A DNA stretch of 6,875 nt, taken from Patescibacteria group bacterium. GTDB lineage: Bacteria > Patescibacteriota > Minisyncoccia > Phycocordibacterales > GWA1-40-21. Position 1 is the stretch's first letter, and the number at the start of each line of letters is the position of its first letter. Below, piece after piece: positions 1 to 5,382 of the stretch. The DNA lies in contig JAGXAA010000050.1 of the NCBI GenBank assembly GCA_018971765.1, forward strand, positions 1 to 6,875, written 5' to 3'. The notes under the pieces were generated by a model. It saw only the letters and a list, made by a program, of their open reading frames with translations, was not told the DNA's origin and made no database searches. Made by a program: the position numbers and the translations under genes.

Positions 1-400
1 CTGCCGCCATTATCTTTACCGCGTCTTCTTTGCTTTTTTCTTTATACAATCTGCTGTTCGCGGTTATTAAATTTAAAACCTCTGAAGTTTGCTCAAAAGA
101 TAGTTGATTGTTTTTAAATATCGCGGAGTGAATGCTTATTAAGCCGCTTTCTTTTTCTTTCAGCTCAGAGATTTGTTTTTTCACAAAATCCTCCAGATCA
201 GGGTTTAGTAATTTTAAACCTTCTTCATCTTTTTCTATTTTATTCTTCAGAGAAGATATGGAATTAATAATATAAAAATCAATTTTATTAAAATCCATCT
301 TGTCAACACTCGCTATTACTTTGTCAGCAAATTCTCTCCCCCCATCTGTGTTTTCAATAGGACCTGCTTCTGTTGCTATAAACCTTGGTTTTTCTTGCAT
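1..400 (-). CDS. Unrecognised charged helical protein, 3' end cut off by window edge
   Basis: The reverse strand is open from an ATG at 398-400 to the left edge, giving 133 codons with no stop; the C-terminus lies outside the window. The protein begins MQEKPRFIATEAGP and is rich in Lys, Glu, Asp, Asn and Ile. It has long stretches likely to form helices and no signal peptide, membrane segment or cysteine motif. I do not recognise a family. The start is supported by an in-frame TAA five codons upstream. No Shine-Dalgarno is visible: the bases before the ATG are only A and T. It lies 105 bp downstream of yebC on the same strand with no convincing terminator between, so the two may be co-transcribed. 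The continuous reading frame and natural amino-acid composition are the reasons for calling it real. Confidence 0.7.
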   Translation of the reverse strand, partial: MQEKPRFIATEAGPIENTDGGREFADKVIASVDKMDFNKIDFYIINSISSLKNKIEKDEEGLKLLNPDLEDFVKKQISELKEKESGLISIHSAIFKNNQLSFEQTSEVLNLITANSRLYKEKSKEDAVKIMAA

Positions 401-505
401 ATTTATATTATTTTATTTTTTTAATAGCATATTCACTAATAAAATTTGAGAGTTTTGTAAAACACAATTCACACTAACCCTCATTTATTTGGAAGTGGCG
501 CAGTG

Positions 506-1036
506 CTATTCAGCGTTCGTAAACACCTCCTGTACCTCGTCATTATCCTCCAATTCTTCCGCGAGCGCTTCCAGTTTTTTAAAATCCTCTTCGGAAATCA
601 GCGTTGTTGTTTTAGGCACCCACCCCTCTCTCGTCTTTTCAAATGCCCACGACGCGCTTCCTATCGCCGCGAGCGCCGAGCCGTGTTTTGATAAAATATG
701 TTTTACTTCCGCCGCCGCTTTGTTTCTGTTGTCGGTCAGCCCTTCAATTATGACCGCCACCCCGCCCGGACCATAGGCTTCGTATGTGACGGTTTCCATT
801 TCACCCGAAGACGCATCCGTCGCTTTTTTGATAGCTCTTTCAATATTTTCATTCGGCACATTCACCGACTTCGCCTTTTCAATCGCCGTTCGAAGCCCCG
901 GCGATTCAACATTACCTTTCGCTTTTTTCGCCTCCACCGTCAAAAGCCGCACCATTTTCGTGAAGATTTTGCTTTTTCTCGCGTCCGTCACCGCCTTCCT
1001 GTTTTTTATTTTTGACCATTTATTGTGTCCTGACAT
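506..1036 (-). CDS. yebC: YebC/TACO1-family protein, compact form lacking the inserted domain
   Basis: The 176-residue protein opens with the family signature MSGHNKWSKIKNRK and keeps the helical N-terminal domain (about residues 1-80, including PNENIERAIKKA near 61-72). It also keeps the YGPGGVA...TDNRN segment (88-105) and the KHGSALAAIGSASWAFEK segment (117-134). YebC/TACO1 proteins are cytosolic; they were long annotated as DNA-binding regulators, and several members are now known to act on translation, for example relieving ribosome stalling at proline-rich stretches. Usual members have about 240-250 residues. Here the chain passes directly from FEKTREG (about 132-138) to the C-terminal strand-helix part WVPKTTTL...VQEVFTNAE (139-176), so the ferredoxin-like domain normally inserted there is missing without any frame disruption. 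No clear Shine-Dalgarno precedes the ATG. The stop is TAG. The gene is visibly more GC-rich than its neighbours. Confidence 0.95.
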   Translation of the reverse strand: MSGHNKWSKIKNRKAVTDARKSKIFTKMVRLLTVEAKKAKGNVESPGLRTAIEKAKSVNVPNENIERAIKKATDASSGEMETVTYEAYGPGGVAVIIEGLTDNRNKAAAEVKHILSKHGSALAAIGSASWAFEKTREGWVPKTTTLISEEDFKKLEALAEELEDNDEVQEVFTNAE

Positions 1037-1079
1037 ATTTAAGTGGAAAGTTAAAAGTCATTAAGTCTGCAAATTTAAG

Positions 1080-1106
1080 AATATAGAATCTCGAACCAAG
1101 AATCAA
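1080..1106 (-). promoter_or_regulatory. Possible yebC promoter
   Basis: On the reverse strand TTGATT (1106-1101) is followed after 15 bp by TATATT (1085-1080), about 44 bp before the yebC ATG. The boxes are reasonable but the spacer is short, so this is a tentative sigma-70-type call. Confidence 0.3.
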
Positions 1107-1117
1107 GGATATTGACA

Positions 1118-1137
1118 AAGTAATACTAAGTAATACA
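1118..1137. repeat. Tandem 10-bp direct repeat
   Basis: AAGTAATACT (1118-1127) is followed immediately by AAGTAATACA (1128-1137), identical in nine of ten positions. It sits just after a TTGACA-like box (1112-1117) in the spacer between the divergent yebC and HAD genes. It could be a protein-binding site or slippage; two copies are too few to tell. Confidence 0.5.
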
Positions 1138-1145
1138 ACTCGTTT

Positions 1146-1169
1146 CCCTGCGGTCTTCCTGCCGCAGGG
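1146..1169. repeat. GC-rich 8-bp perfect inverted repeat (hairpin)
   Basis: CCCTGCGG (1146-1153) and CCGCAGGG (1162-1169) are exact reverse complements around an 8-base loop, TCTTCCTG. The element is far more GC-rich than the spacer around it, and no T-run follows on either strand. It lies upstream of both divergent genes, so it is not a terminator for either. It looks like a short dispersed palindrome of the REP kind or a protein-binding site; only one copy is in view. Confidence 0.6.
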
Positions 1170-1218
1170 TAATTGATTACATCATGTAAGTTAGATTTAA
1201 TCATGGAATGAAATTACT

Positions 1219-1842
1219 ATGACTACTCGAATAAAAGCAATTGCCTATGATTTTGATGGTGTTGCGGTGAATAGTTTAAGGTATCATTTTTCAGCTATTC
1301 AAGCAGTGTTAAGTCGGTGCGGAATTCTCACTCCGCCCATAGAAAAAATGAATCAATGGTGGTATGCGCCCTACGAAGAAAGATTTAAAGAGATGGGTGT
1401 AAATTTATCACTGGAAGAAACAAGACGAATTTATAATGAGTCGATTGACGGCAAAGCCTTTCCACTTTTTCCAAAATTTAGTCAAGTGATTTGTCGCCTC
1501 AACACACAACAAATTCTCTTATTTATTATTACGGCGACACCCCGACTAGAGTCTGTCATCAAAATTTTGTCTGATGGGAAAATACTAGATCAATTTGCAG
1601 GTATCCGATATGGACGAGATGATAAAGAGAGTTTTTTACGAGAGCTATTAGATATACATAAACTTTCTCCCAATCAAATGATTTTTGTGGGTGACACAAA
1701 ACGAGATATACTTAGTGGAGTTATCGCTGGCGTATTGCCGGTAGGGTTTGATGGCGGATTTGGCGGCCTAAAAACTTTAATAGAAAGTGGCGCTAAACAT
1801 GTCATTACTGATCATGAACAAATTTTTTCTCTGCTTGAATAA
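1219..1842 (+). CDS. HAD-superfamily phosphatase (phosphoglycolate phosphatase/beta-phosphoglucomutase-like)
   Basis: The 207-residue protein carries the four haloacid dehalogenase motifs in order. Motif I is DFDGV, with nucleophile Asp11 and acid/base Asp13. Motif II is a hydrophobic strand ending in ITATPR with Thr105. Motif III is probably Lys136 in GRDDKE. Motif IV is GDTKRD, with Asp159 and Asp163 for magnesium. A helical cap region lies between motifs I and II (about residues 18-85), as in the Gph/PgmB group. All catalytic residues are present, so an active Mg-dependent phosphatase or phosphomutase is expected; the substrate cannot be read from sequence. The ATG at 1219 places motif I at the usual distance from the N-terminus; only a weak GGAA precedes it. 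It lies 188 bp before the SAM synthetase gene on the same strand, but a promoter in that gap suggests separate expression. Confidence 0.88.
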   Translation: MTTRIKAIAYDFDGVAVNSLRYHFSAIQAVLSRCGILTPPIEKMNQWWYAPYEERFKEMGVNLSLEETRRIYNESIDGKAFPLFPKFSQVICRLNTQQILLFIITATPRLESVIKILSDGKILDQFAGIRYGRDDKESFLRELLDIHKLSPNQMIFVGDTKRDILSGVIAGVLPVGFDGGFGGLKTLIESGAKHVITDHEQIFSLLE

Positions 1843-1891
1843 GCTTGAGGCAATCCTTACATTGTAAAATTATATTCCAAACCAAAAACAC

Positions 1892-1912
1892 AAGAATCTT
1901 TTGATTTTTTTT
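1892..1912 (+). terminator. Weak AT-rich terminator after the HAD gene
   Basis: AAGAATC (1892-1898) can pair with GATTTTT (1903-1909), including one G-U pair, around a TTTT loop. The 3' arm runs into a T-tract ending at 1912. The stem is weak because it has only one G-C pair. Confidence 0.35.
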
Positions 1913-1947
1913 GCATACATACAAAACCTATTAAACCGTTATAAAGG

Positions 1948-1974
1948 TTGACAACAACCAATATCGCTTATAAG
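1948..1974 (+). promoter_or_regulatory. Probable promoter of the SAM synthetase gene
   Basis: A consensus -35 box TTGACA (1948-1953) is followed by TATAAG (1969-1974) with a 15-bp spacer, or TAAGCT (1971-1976) with 17 bp. Transcription would start roughly 40-55 bp before the coding start, leaving a leader too short for a known SAM riboswitch. Confidence 0.5.
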
Positions 1975-1987
1975 CTAAAAATAGCTT
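1972..1987 (+). promoter_or_regulatory. Small inverted repeat at the start of the mat leader
   Basis: AAGCTA (1972-1977) and TAGCTT (1982-1987) form a 6-bp perfect stem with an AAAA loop, next to or inside the -10 region. It could be an operator or a weak leader hairpin; there is no evidence for either beyond the symmetry. Confidence 0.3.
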
Positions 1988-2019
1988 TTATTAGTACATT
2001 TACAACACTTTTAACTTTT

Positions 2020-2033
2020 GGAGGTGACAATTG
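2020..2033 (+). promoter_or_regulatory. Strong Shine-Dalgarno fixing a TTG start for mat
   Basis: GGAGGTGA (2020-2027) is close to perfect complementarity with the 3' end of 16S rRNA. Counting from the end of GGAGG, it is six bases before TTG at 2031-2033. No in-frame ATG lies between this site and the first conserved motif, so TTG is the start. Confidence 0.85.
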
Positions 2034-3290
2034 GATAAGAAAAACCTACTTGTATACTCGTCGGGAACGCCCAACATCAACAACACGGAATTTGAGATTG
2101 TTGAGCGTAAAGGCATTGGTCATCCGGATACTCTCTGCGATATGATTGCGGAAAAAGTGTCTCGGGAATATTCACAATATTGTCTGAAGAAGTACGGCAT
2201 TATCTTGCGCCATATGGTCGACAAGATTGCCTTGTCAGGCGGTGCCACCAAAGTTAAATTTGGCGGCGGAGAGATGCAAAAGCCGATAAGGCTATATCTC
2301 AATTGCAGGTTCACACGCGCCTATCAACAAGAAGTTATACCTTATCTTGATATAGTAAAGGATACAGCCTACAAGCATTTTGGGGATGCGCTTCCTTTGC
2401 TCGACCTCAATCAATGGCTCGTCATAGTGGACAATACGCATTTCGCCCCTGGTCCCGGCGTTGTCTACGAAGCCGATGGAACAACGCGGAATGAACGACA
2501 GTTTTTCTTTGAAATACCCAAGAAAGAGTTTGCTGTCTTCCATGACAACAGTTTTCGTTCGAATGACACATCGACGGTCGTGGCATACAGCCCGCTTAGC
2601 GATATTGAAAAGATAGTAATGCTTGTTGAAACCAGATTAAACGGAAAAGACTTCAAAAAAATCCATCCCTATGTTGGCACGGACATCAAGGTCATGGCTA
2701 GGCGAATAAAAAAGCGTGTGGATATTACGGTGTGTACTCCTTTCATCGCGGCATATACGCCGAACAAGGAATTCTATACTGAGAAAATAAAGTTTCTAAA
2801 AGAGTTTATTGAGGAATTGGTAATTTCCAATTTCAGTCAATATGATGTCACTGTTTCGCTCAATACTAGAGACAATCCGAGTAAATCGGACTATTATCTT
2901 ACACTGACTGGAAGCGCCATTGAAAGCGGCGATGAAGGAGTTGTTGGCCGAGGGAATAGATACAACGGAGTTATTCCTTTTACCAGACGAATGAGCATGG
3001 AAGCATGCTGTGGAAAAAATCCTGTCTACCATGTAGGCAAAGTTTACACGGCCATATCATCTCTGATTTCCAAGGAAATTTTTGATCTTATCGGACTTGA
3101 GACATATGTCTATCTCACTTCACAGATGGGACGGAGTCTTTCAGATCCATGGTCTGCCTGCGTGGAAGTCTGCGGTAAAGAAGCGACTTCTGCTCAGCGT
3201 CAAATGATTGAAGCGATTGTTGAACGAAATTTAGCCAATACCTACGAAACAACCCAAAAAATTGTGAAAGGAGAACTCAATTTGTATTGA
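2031..3290 (+). CDS. mat: Archaeal-type S-adenosylmethionine synthetase (methionine adenosyltransferase)
   Basis: The 419-residue product belongs to the archaeal AdoMet synthetase family (COG1812/PF01941), not the MetK family found in most bacteria. It would join methionine and ATP to form SAM plus phosphate and diphosphate in the cytosol. Diagnostic segments are VERKGIGHPDTLCD (about 24-37), FGGG (77-80), GTDIKVMARR (216-225), SAIESGDEGVVGRGNRYNG (295-313) and MSMEACCGKNPVYHVGK (321-337). The length fits the family's roughly 400 residues and no key segment is missing. The start is TTG, set by a strong Shine-Dalgarno. It is transcribed alone toward a terminator at 3307-3341 and converges on the S51/AlaRS-like operon. 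An archaeal-type enzyme in a bacterial setting implies lateral transfer; it may be the only SAM synthetase of the cell or a dedicated copy for a local pathway. Confidence 0.95.
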   Translation: MDKKNLLVYSSGTPNINNTEFEIVERKGIGHPDTLCDMIAEKVSREYSQYCLKKYGIILRHMVDKIALSGGATKVKFGGGEMQKPIRLYLNCRFTRAYQQEVIPYLDIVKDTAYKHFGDALPLLDLNQWLVIVDNTHFAPGPGVVYEADGTTRNERQFFFEIPKKEFAVFHDNSFRSNDTSTVVAYSPLSDIEKIVMLVETRLNGKDFKKIHPYVGTDIKVMARRIKKRVDITVCTPFIAAYTPNKEFYTEKIKFLKEFIEELVISNFSQYDVTVSLNTRDNPSKSDYYLTLTGSAIESGDEGVVGRGNRYNGVIPFTRRMSMEACCGKNPVYHVGKVYTAISSLISKEIFDLIGLETYVYLTSQMGRSLSDPWSACVEVCGKEATSAQRQMIEAIVERNLANTYETTQKIVKGELNLY

Positions 3291-3306
3291 GTATTCAAAA
3301 AATTCA

Positions 3307-3341
3307 AAGTGCCCATATCATCACGATGTGGGCACTTTTTT
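3307..3341 (+). terminator. Rho-independent terminator after mat
   Basis: AAGTGCCCATATC (3307-3319) pairs with GATGTGGGCACTT (3325-3337) over 13 bp with one G-U pair and a five-base loop. T3336-T3341 follow. It lies 16 bp after the mat stop codon. It also faces the end of the converging S51 gene, but the T-run is poorer on that strand. Confidence 0.9.
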
Positions 3342-3345
3342 ATGA

Positions 3346-4038
3346 TTATAAATTGAATGATTCTCCGGGATTGATATCCTTTTTTATGCCATTGGAAGAA
3401 TAAACTGTGCACGGCTTAGTTCCGACACATGACGCAATGTCGTTTTTTATAATCAGACCAGTTTCTTCTGGCAGGCATATAATAGGAAGATTATTATTTA
3501 TAGCCCATTTACTGAATCGATCATTTTGATCATCTTTGAAGTGGCAAGCAGCAGAATAATTATGCAATAGACCAAAGCCGGACACATCTTTCATTTCTAT
3601 TTTATTTTCATCATCATGAGTATCTATTCTCTTTCCAAGAATAATTGCTCCAGCGCTTCCCCCGTATACTTGACCTCCAAATTGAATATATTGAATCAAT
3701 GCGTTAGAAAAACTAGAATCTTTAAGCTCTTTCATTAAACTCCAAGTGTTGCCTCCACCGATATATATTCCATTGAATAATTTTAAATCCTCAAATCCGT
3801 ACTGAGACAGATCATCCGCCGTTTCAAATCGAATATCATTTCTGTTATGAAGCTCGAGAACACTTTTCATCCACAAATGGGCTGTGGGATAAAGTTCATG
3901 ACCTCGGAGCGCTATGGGTATATATAAAAAGCGTCCATTTTCTGACAATGAGCTAAAAAAAAATTTGTCGAGGGGAAATGATTGTTTTTCATTACCTCCC
4001 CCTGACAAATATATTCGGTTATTCTTTACATTTTGCAT
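3346..4038 (-). CDS. S51-family serine hydrolase (peptidase E/cyanophycinase-like, class I glutamine amidotransferase fold)
   Basis: The 230-residue protein has the S51 layout. A glycine-rich strand IYIGGGN (91-97) precedes the nucleophile elbow YGGSAGA with Ser128. His166 (in AACHFKDD) lies 38 residues after the serine, close to the Ser-His spacing of E. coli PepE, and Asp139, Asp142 or Asp143 could complete the triad. The LPEETGLII segment (189-197) is also typical of the fold. Peptidase E cleaves Asp-X dipeptides and cyanophycinase cleaves beta-Asp-Arg, but the substrate here is unknown. No signal peptide is seen, so it should act in the cytosol. Its ATG lies inside the end of the AlaRS-like gene, overlapping by 13 bp in another frame, with AGGA just before it. 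This indicates an operon with probable translational coupling. The gene is AT-rich. An amidotransferase-like role without peptidase activity is possible. Confidence 0.87.
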   Translation of the reverse strand: MQNVKNNRIYLSGGGNEKQSFPLDKFFFSSLSENGRFLYIPIALRGHELYPTAHLWMKSVLELHNRNDIRFETADDLSQYGFEDLKLFNGIYIGGGNTWSLMKELKDSSFSNALIQYIQFGGQVYGGSAGAIILGKRIDTHDDENKIEMKDVSGFGLLHNYSAACHFKDDQNDRFSKWAINNNLPIICLPEETGLIIKNDIASCVGTKPCTVYSSNGIKKDINPGESFNL

Positions 4039-5207
4039 TCCTGTATCGCTTTGCGAAGGTTATAAATATTTACATTGAAATTATACACCAAGCGATCAAA
4101 ATAAGCTTCTGTCGTCTCATCACGAGGCAATGGAAGCTTCAACATCTCACTAACTTTCAAATTGATGAATCTCTCAATCTCTAACTGTACAATCTTAATT
4201 GCGCTGTCACGGCTGATAGAGGGCTTAATAAATTGCGACCAGTAATCGAAGTAATATGACAGAATATGATATATATCTTGTCCGTAATATTTCTCACTGA
4301 GCACTTTAGCAAACTTTCTGAACTGAAGACCGGGACCCTTGTTTGCCGCTTGCACCCCGCAAAGGACGAGAAGCGCCAGTGTCCGACAAGAGTCAAACAT
4401 TTCTCTTGACCCGCTTGATGTCCAAGGAATCAACATATCGAAATACGAATCGGTTTTGTTCATAGCCCATGCAATTCTTTCAAGACCGAATCCTATGTCG
4501 CTAATTGGAATCGATGCCCGGTTTACTTGAGGGATAAACAGATAAGATGCGTCTCCAAGCTCGAGTCCTCCATAAGAGAAGAACAGTTCGAGAGAGGAAA
4601 ATTTTCCTGTTCCCCAATCATTAATTGATGTTCTCATGACAACAATGAAATCGCTCATATGGAGACCGAGTTTAGAGAGAATCGTGCACCAATGATCTAT
4701 AGTATGCAGATGCTCGTCAAAATTAGCCCCCATTTTTTCGGTGCATACATTTACAAAAGAAGTGGAAGTTCCTTCTTGTGATTCAACTTGTTGCTGAAAC
4801 TGCATTCGGACACATGGTTGAGCTACAAACATTTTGTCTTCCCGAATCTGTTGATTGCGATGAATGATATCATCAAACATCTGCACACCGGCAATGACTA
4901 GATCAGTTTGTCCATCAAAATTTGCTATGTTCCGCGAGGCAATCTGCCTAAAACCAACAGAATCAAAATATTCAACCATCTTCTCGCTGATTTGGGCGGG
5001 CGTCAAAATTTTCTTTCTTTTTGAGAAAGTGCGAAATATGCACGCTCCCTTATCGCATTTGTGCCATCCGCAGATAGGCGTATCCATTTTGCTCGACGGT
5101 TTAAAGAAGAAAATCTTGCTGCATGCGCTACACGAACGACCTTGCCACCCTCTTTCAGCCATGAATTCATTCACAGCCTTAGAGGTATCGATCAAATTCT
5201 TTTCCAT
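4026..5207 (-). CDS. Alanyl-tRNA synthetase-like protein, catalytic and partial tRNA-binding domains only
   Basis: The 393-residue protein resembles the front half of archaeal-type AlaRS. Residues 20-51 contain a probable zinc site, CSAC (26-29) and CGWHKC (46-51), matching the CxxC...CGDxPC site of archaeal AlaRS. The class II core follows: a motif 2-like AQPCVRMQF with Arg134, LELFFSYGGLELGDA (206-220), and SDIGFGLERIAW (236-247) with conserved Asp237 and motif 3 Arg244. CGVQAANKGPGLQFRK (283-298) echoes the DGxxPSNxGxGYxLR segment of the tRNA-recognition region. The chain then ends, so the editing domain and the C-Ala domain of the roughly 850-900-residue enzyme are absent. Retained ATP-binding residues suggest it still activates alanine or a related amino acid; whether it charges a tRNA, a carrier or a small molecule is unknown. 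GGAG lies eight bases before the ATG. It is the first gene of an operon with the S51 hydrolase and is divergent from serS. Confidence 0.88.
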   Translation of the reverse strand: MEKNLIDTSKAVNEFMAERGWQGRSCSACSKIFFFKPSSKMDTPICGWHKCDKGACIFRTFSKRKKILTPAQISEKMVEYFDSVGFRQIASRNIANFDGQTDLVIAGVQMFDDIIHRNQQIREDKMFVAQPCVRMQFQQQVESQEGTSTSFVNVCTEKMGANFDEHLHTIDHWCTILSKLGLHMSDFIVVMRTSINDWGTGKFSSLELFFSYGGLELGDASYLFIPQVNRASIPISDIGFGLERIAWAMNKTDSYFDMLIPWTSSGSREMFDSCRTLALLVLCGVQAANKGPGLQFRKFAKVLSEKYYGQDIYHILSYYFDYWSQFIKPSISRDSAIKIVQLEIERFINLKVSEMLKLPLPRDETTEAYFDRLVYNFNVNIYNLRKAIQECKM

Positions 5208-5257
5208 TGATGAGTCTCCAATTAAGGTTAAAGGTTCTAAGTCTGCAATCTAATGTT

Positions 5258-5285
5258 AATTTATCGTAATTAGTTTTTTTGTCAA
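5258..5285 (-). promoter_or_regulatory. Probable promoter of the AlaRS-like/S51 operon
   Basis: On the reverse strand a perfect TTGACA (5285-5280) is followed after 16 bp by TAAATT (5263-5258), about 50 bp upstream of the ATG at 5207. The -35 box coincides with the first GTCAA half-site of the repeat at 5281-5305. Confidence 0.5.
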
Positions 5286-5305
5286 CAAAATATTGACTTA
5301 GTCAA
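5281..5305. promoter_or_regulatory. Overlapping GTCAA/TTGAC inverted half-sites, candidate divergent operator
   Basis: Three half-sites alternate in orientation: GTCAA (5281-5285), TTGAC (5293-5297) and GTCAA (5301-5305). The last two form a near-perfect 13-bp palindrome, TTGACTTAGTCAA. The first overlaps the -35 box of the leftward operon, and the whole array lies about 75 bp upstream of serS. It could bind a repressor or activator serving both directions. TTGAC is also the core of a -35 box, so part of the symmetry may simply be back-to-back promoters. Confidence 0.45.
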
Positions 5306-5366
5306 TAAATAATATTAAGGTACTGAATAGTCATATGGTATAGTTCATTACAAAAACAAATTTTTT

Positions 5367-5382
5367 GAGGAGATGGGTTATG
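5367..5382 (+). promoter_or_regulatory. Shine-Dalgarno fixing the serS start at ATG 5380
   Basis: GAGGAG (5367-5372) lies seven bases before the ATG at 5380-5382. A TTG at 5365 is in the same frame but overlaps this ribosome-binding site, so it is not the start. The ATG also gives the normal SerRS N-terminus, MLDIRFILEN. Confidence 0.85.

Noticed and set aside
698..1064. Forward-strand open frames across yebC
   Set aside because: They are shadows of the clearly conserved yebC gene on the opposite strand.
1931..2030. SAM riboswitch ahead of the SAM synthetase gene
   Set aside because: The probable leader is only about 40-55 bases, and no SAM-I, SAM-II or SMK-box pattern is visible.
1948..2145. 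Open frame overlapping the mat promoter and start
   Set aside because: It begins within the -35 box, overlaps the well-supported mat gene in another frame and has no family signal.
5365..5379. N-terminal extension of SerRS from TTG at 5365
   Set aside because: The TTG overlaps the GAGGAG ribosome-binding site, and the ATG at 5380 gives the family's normal MLDIRF start.
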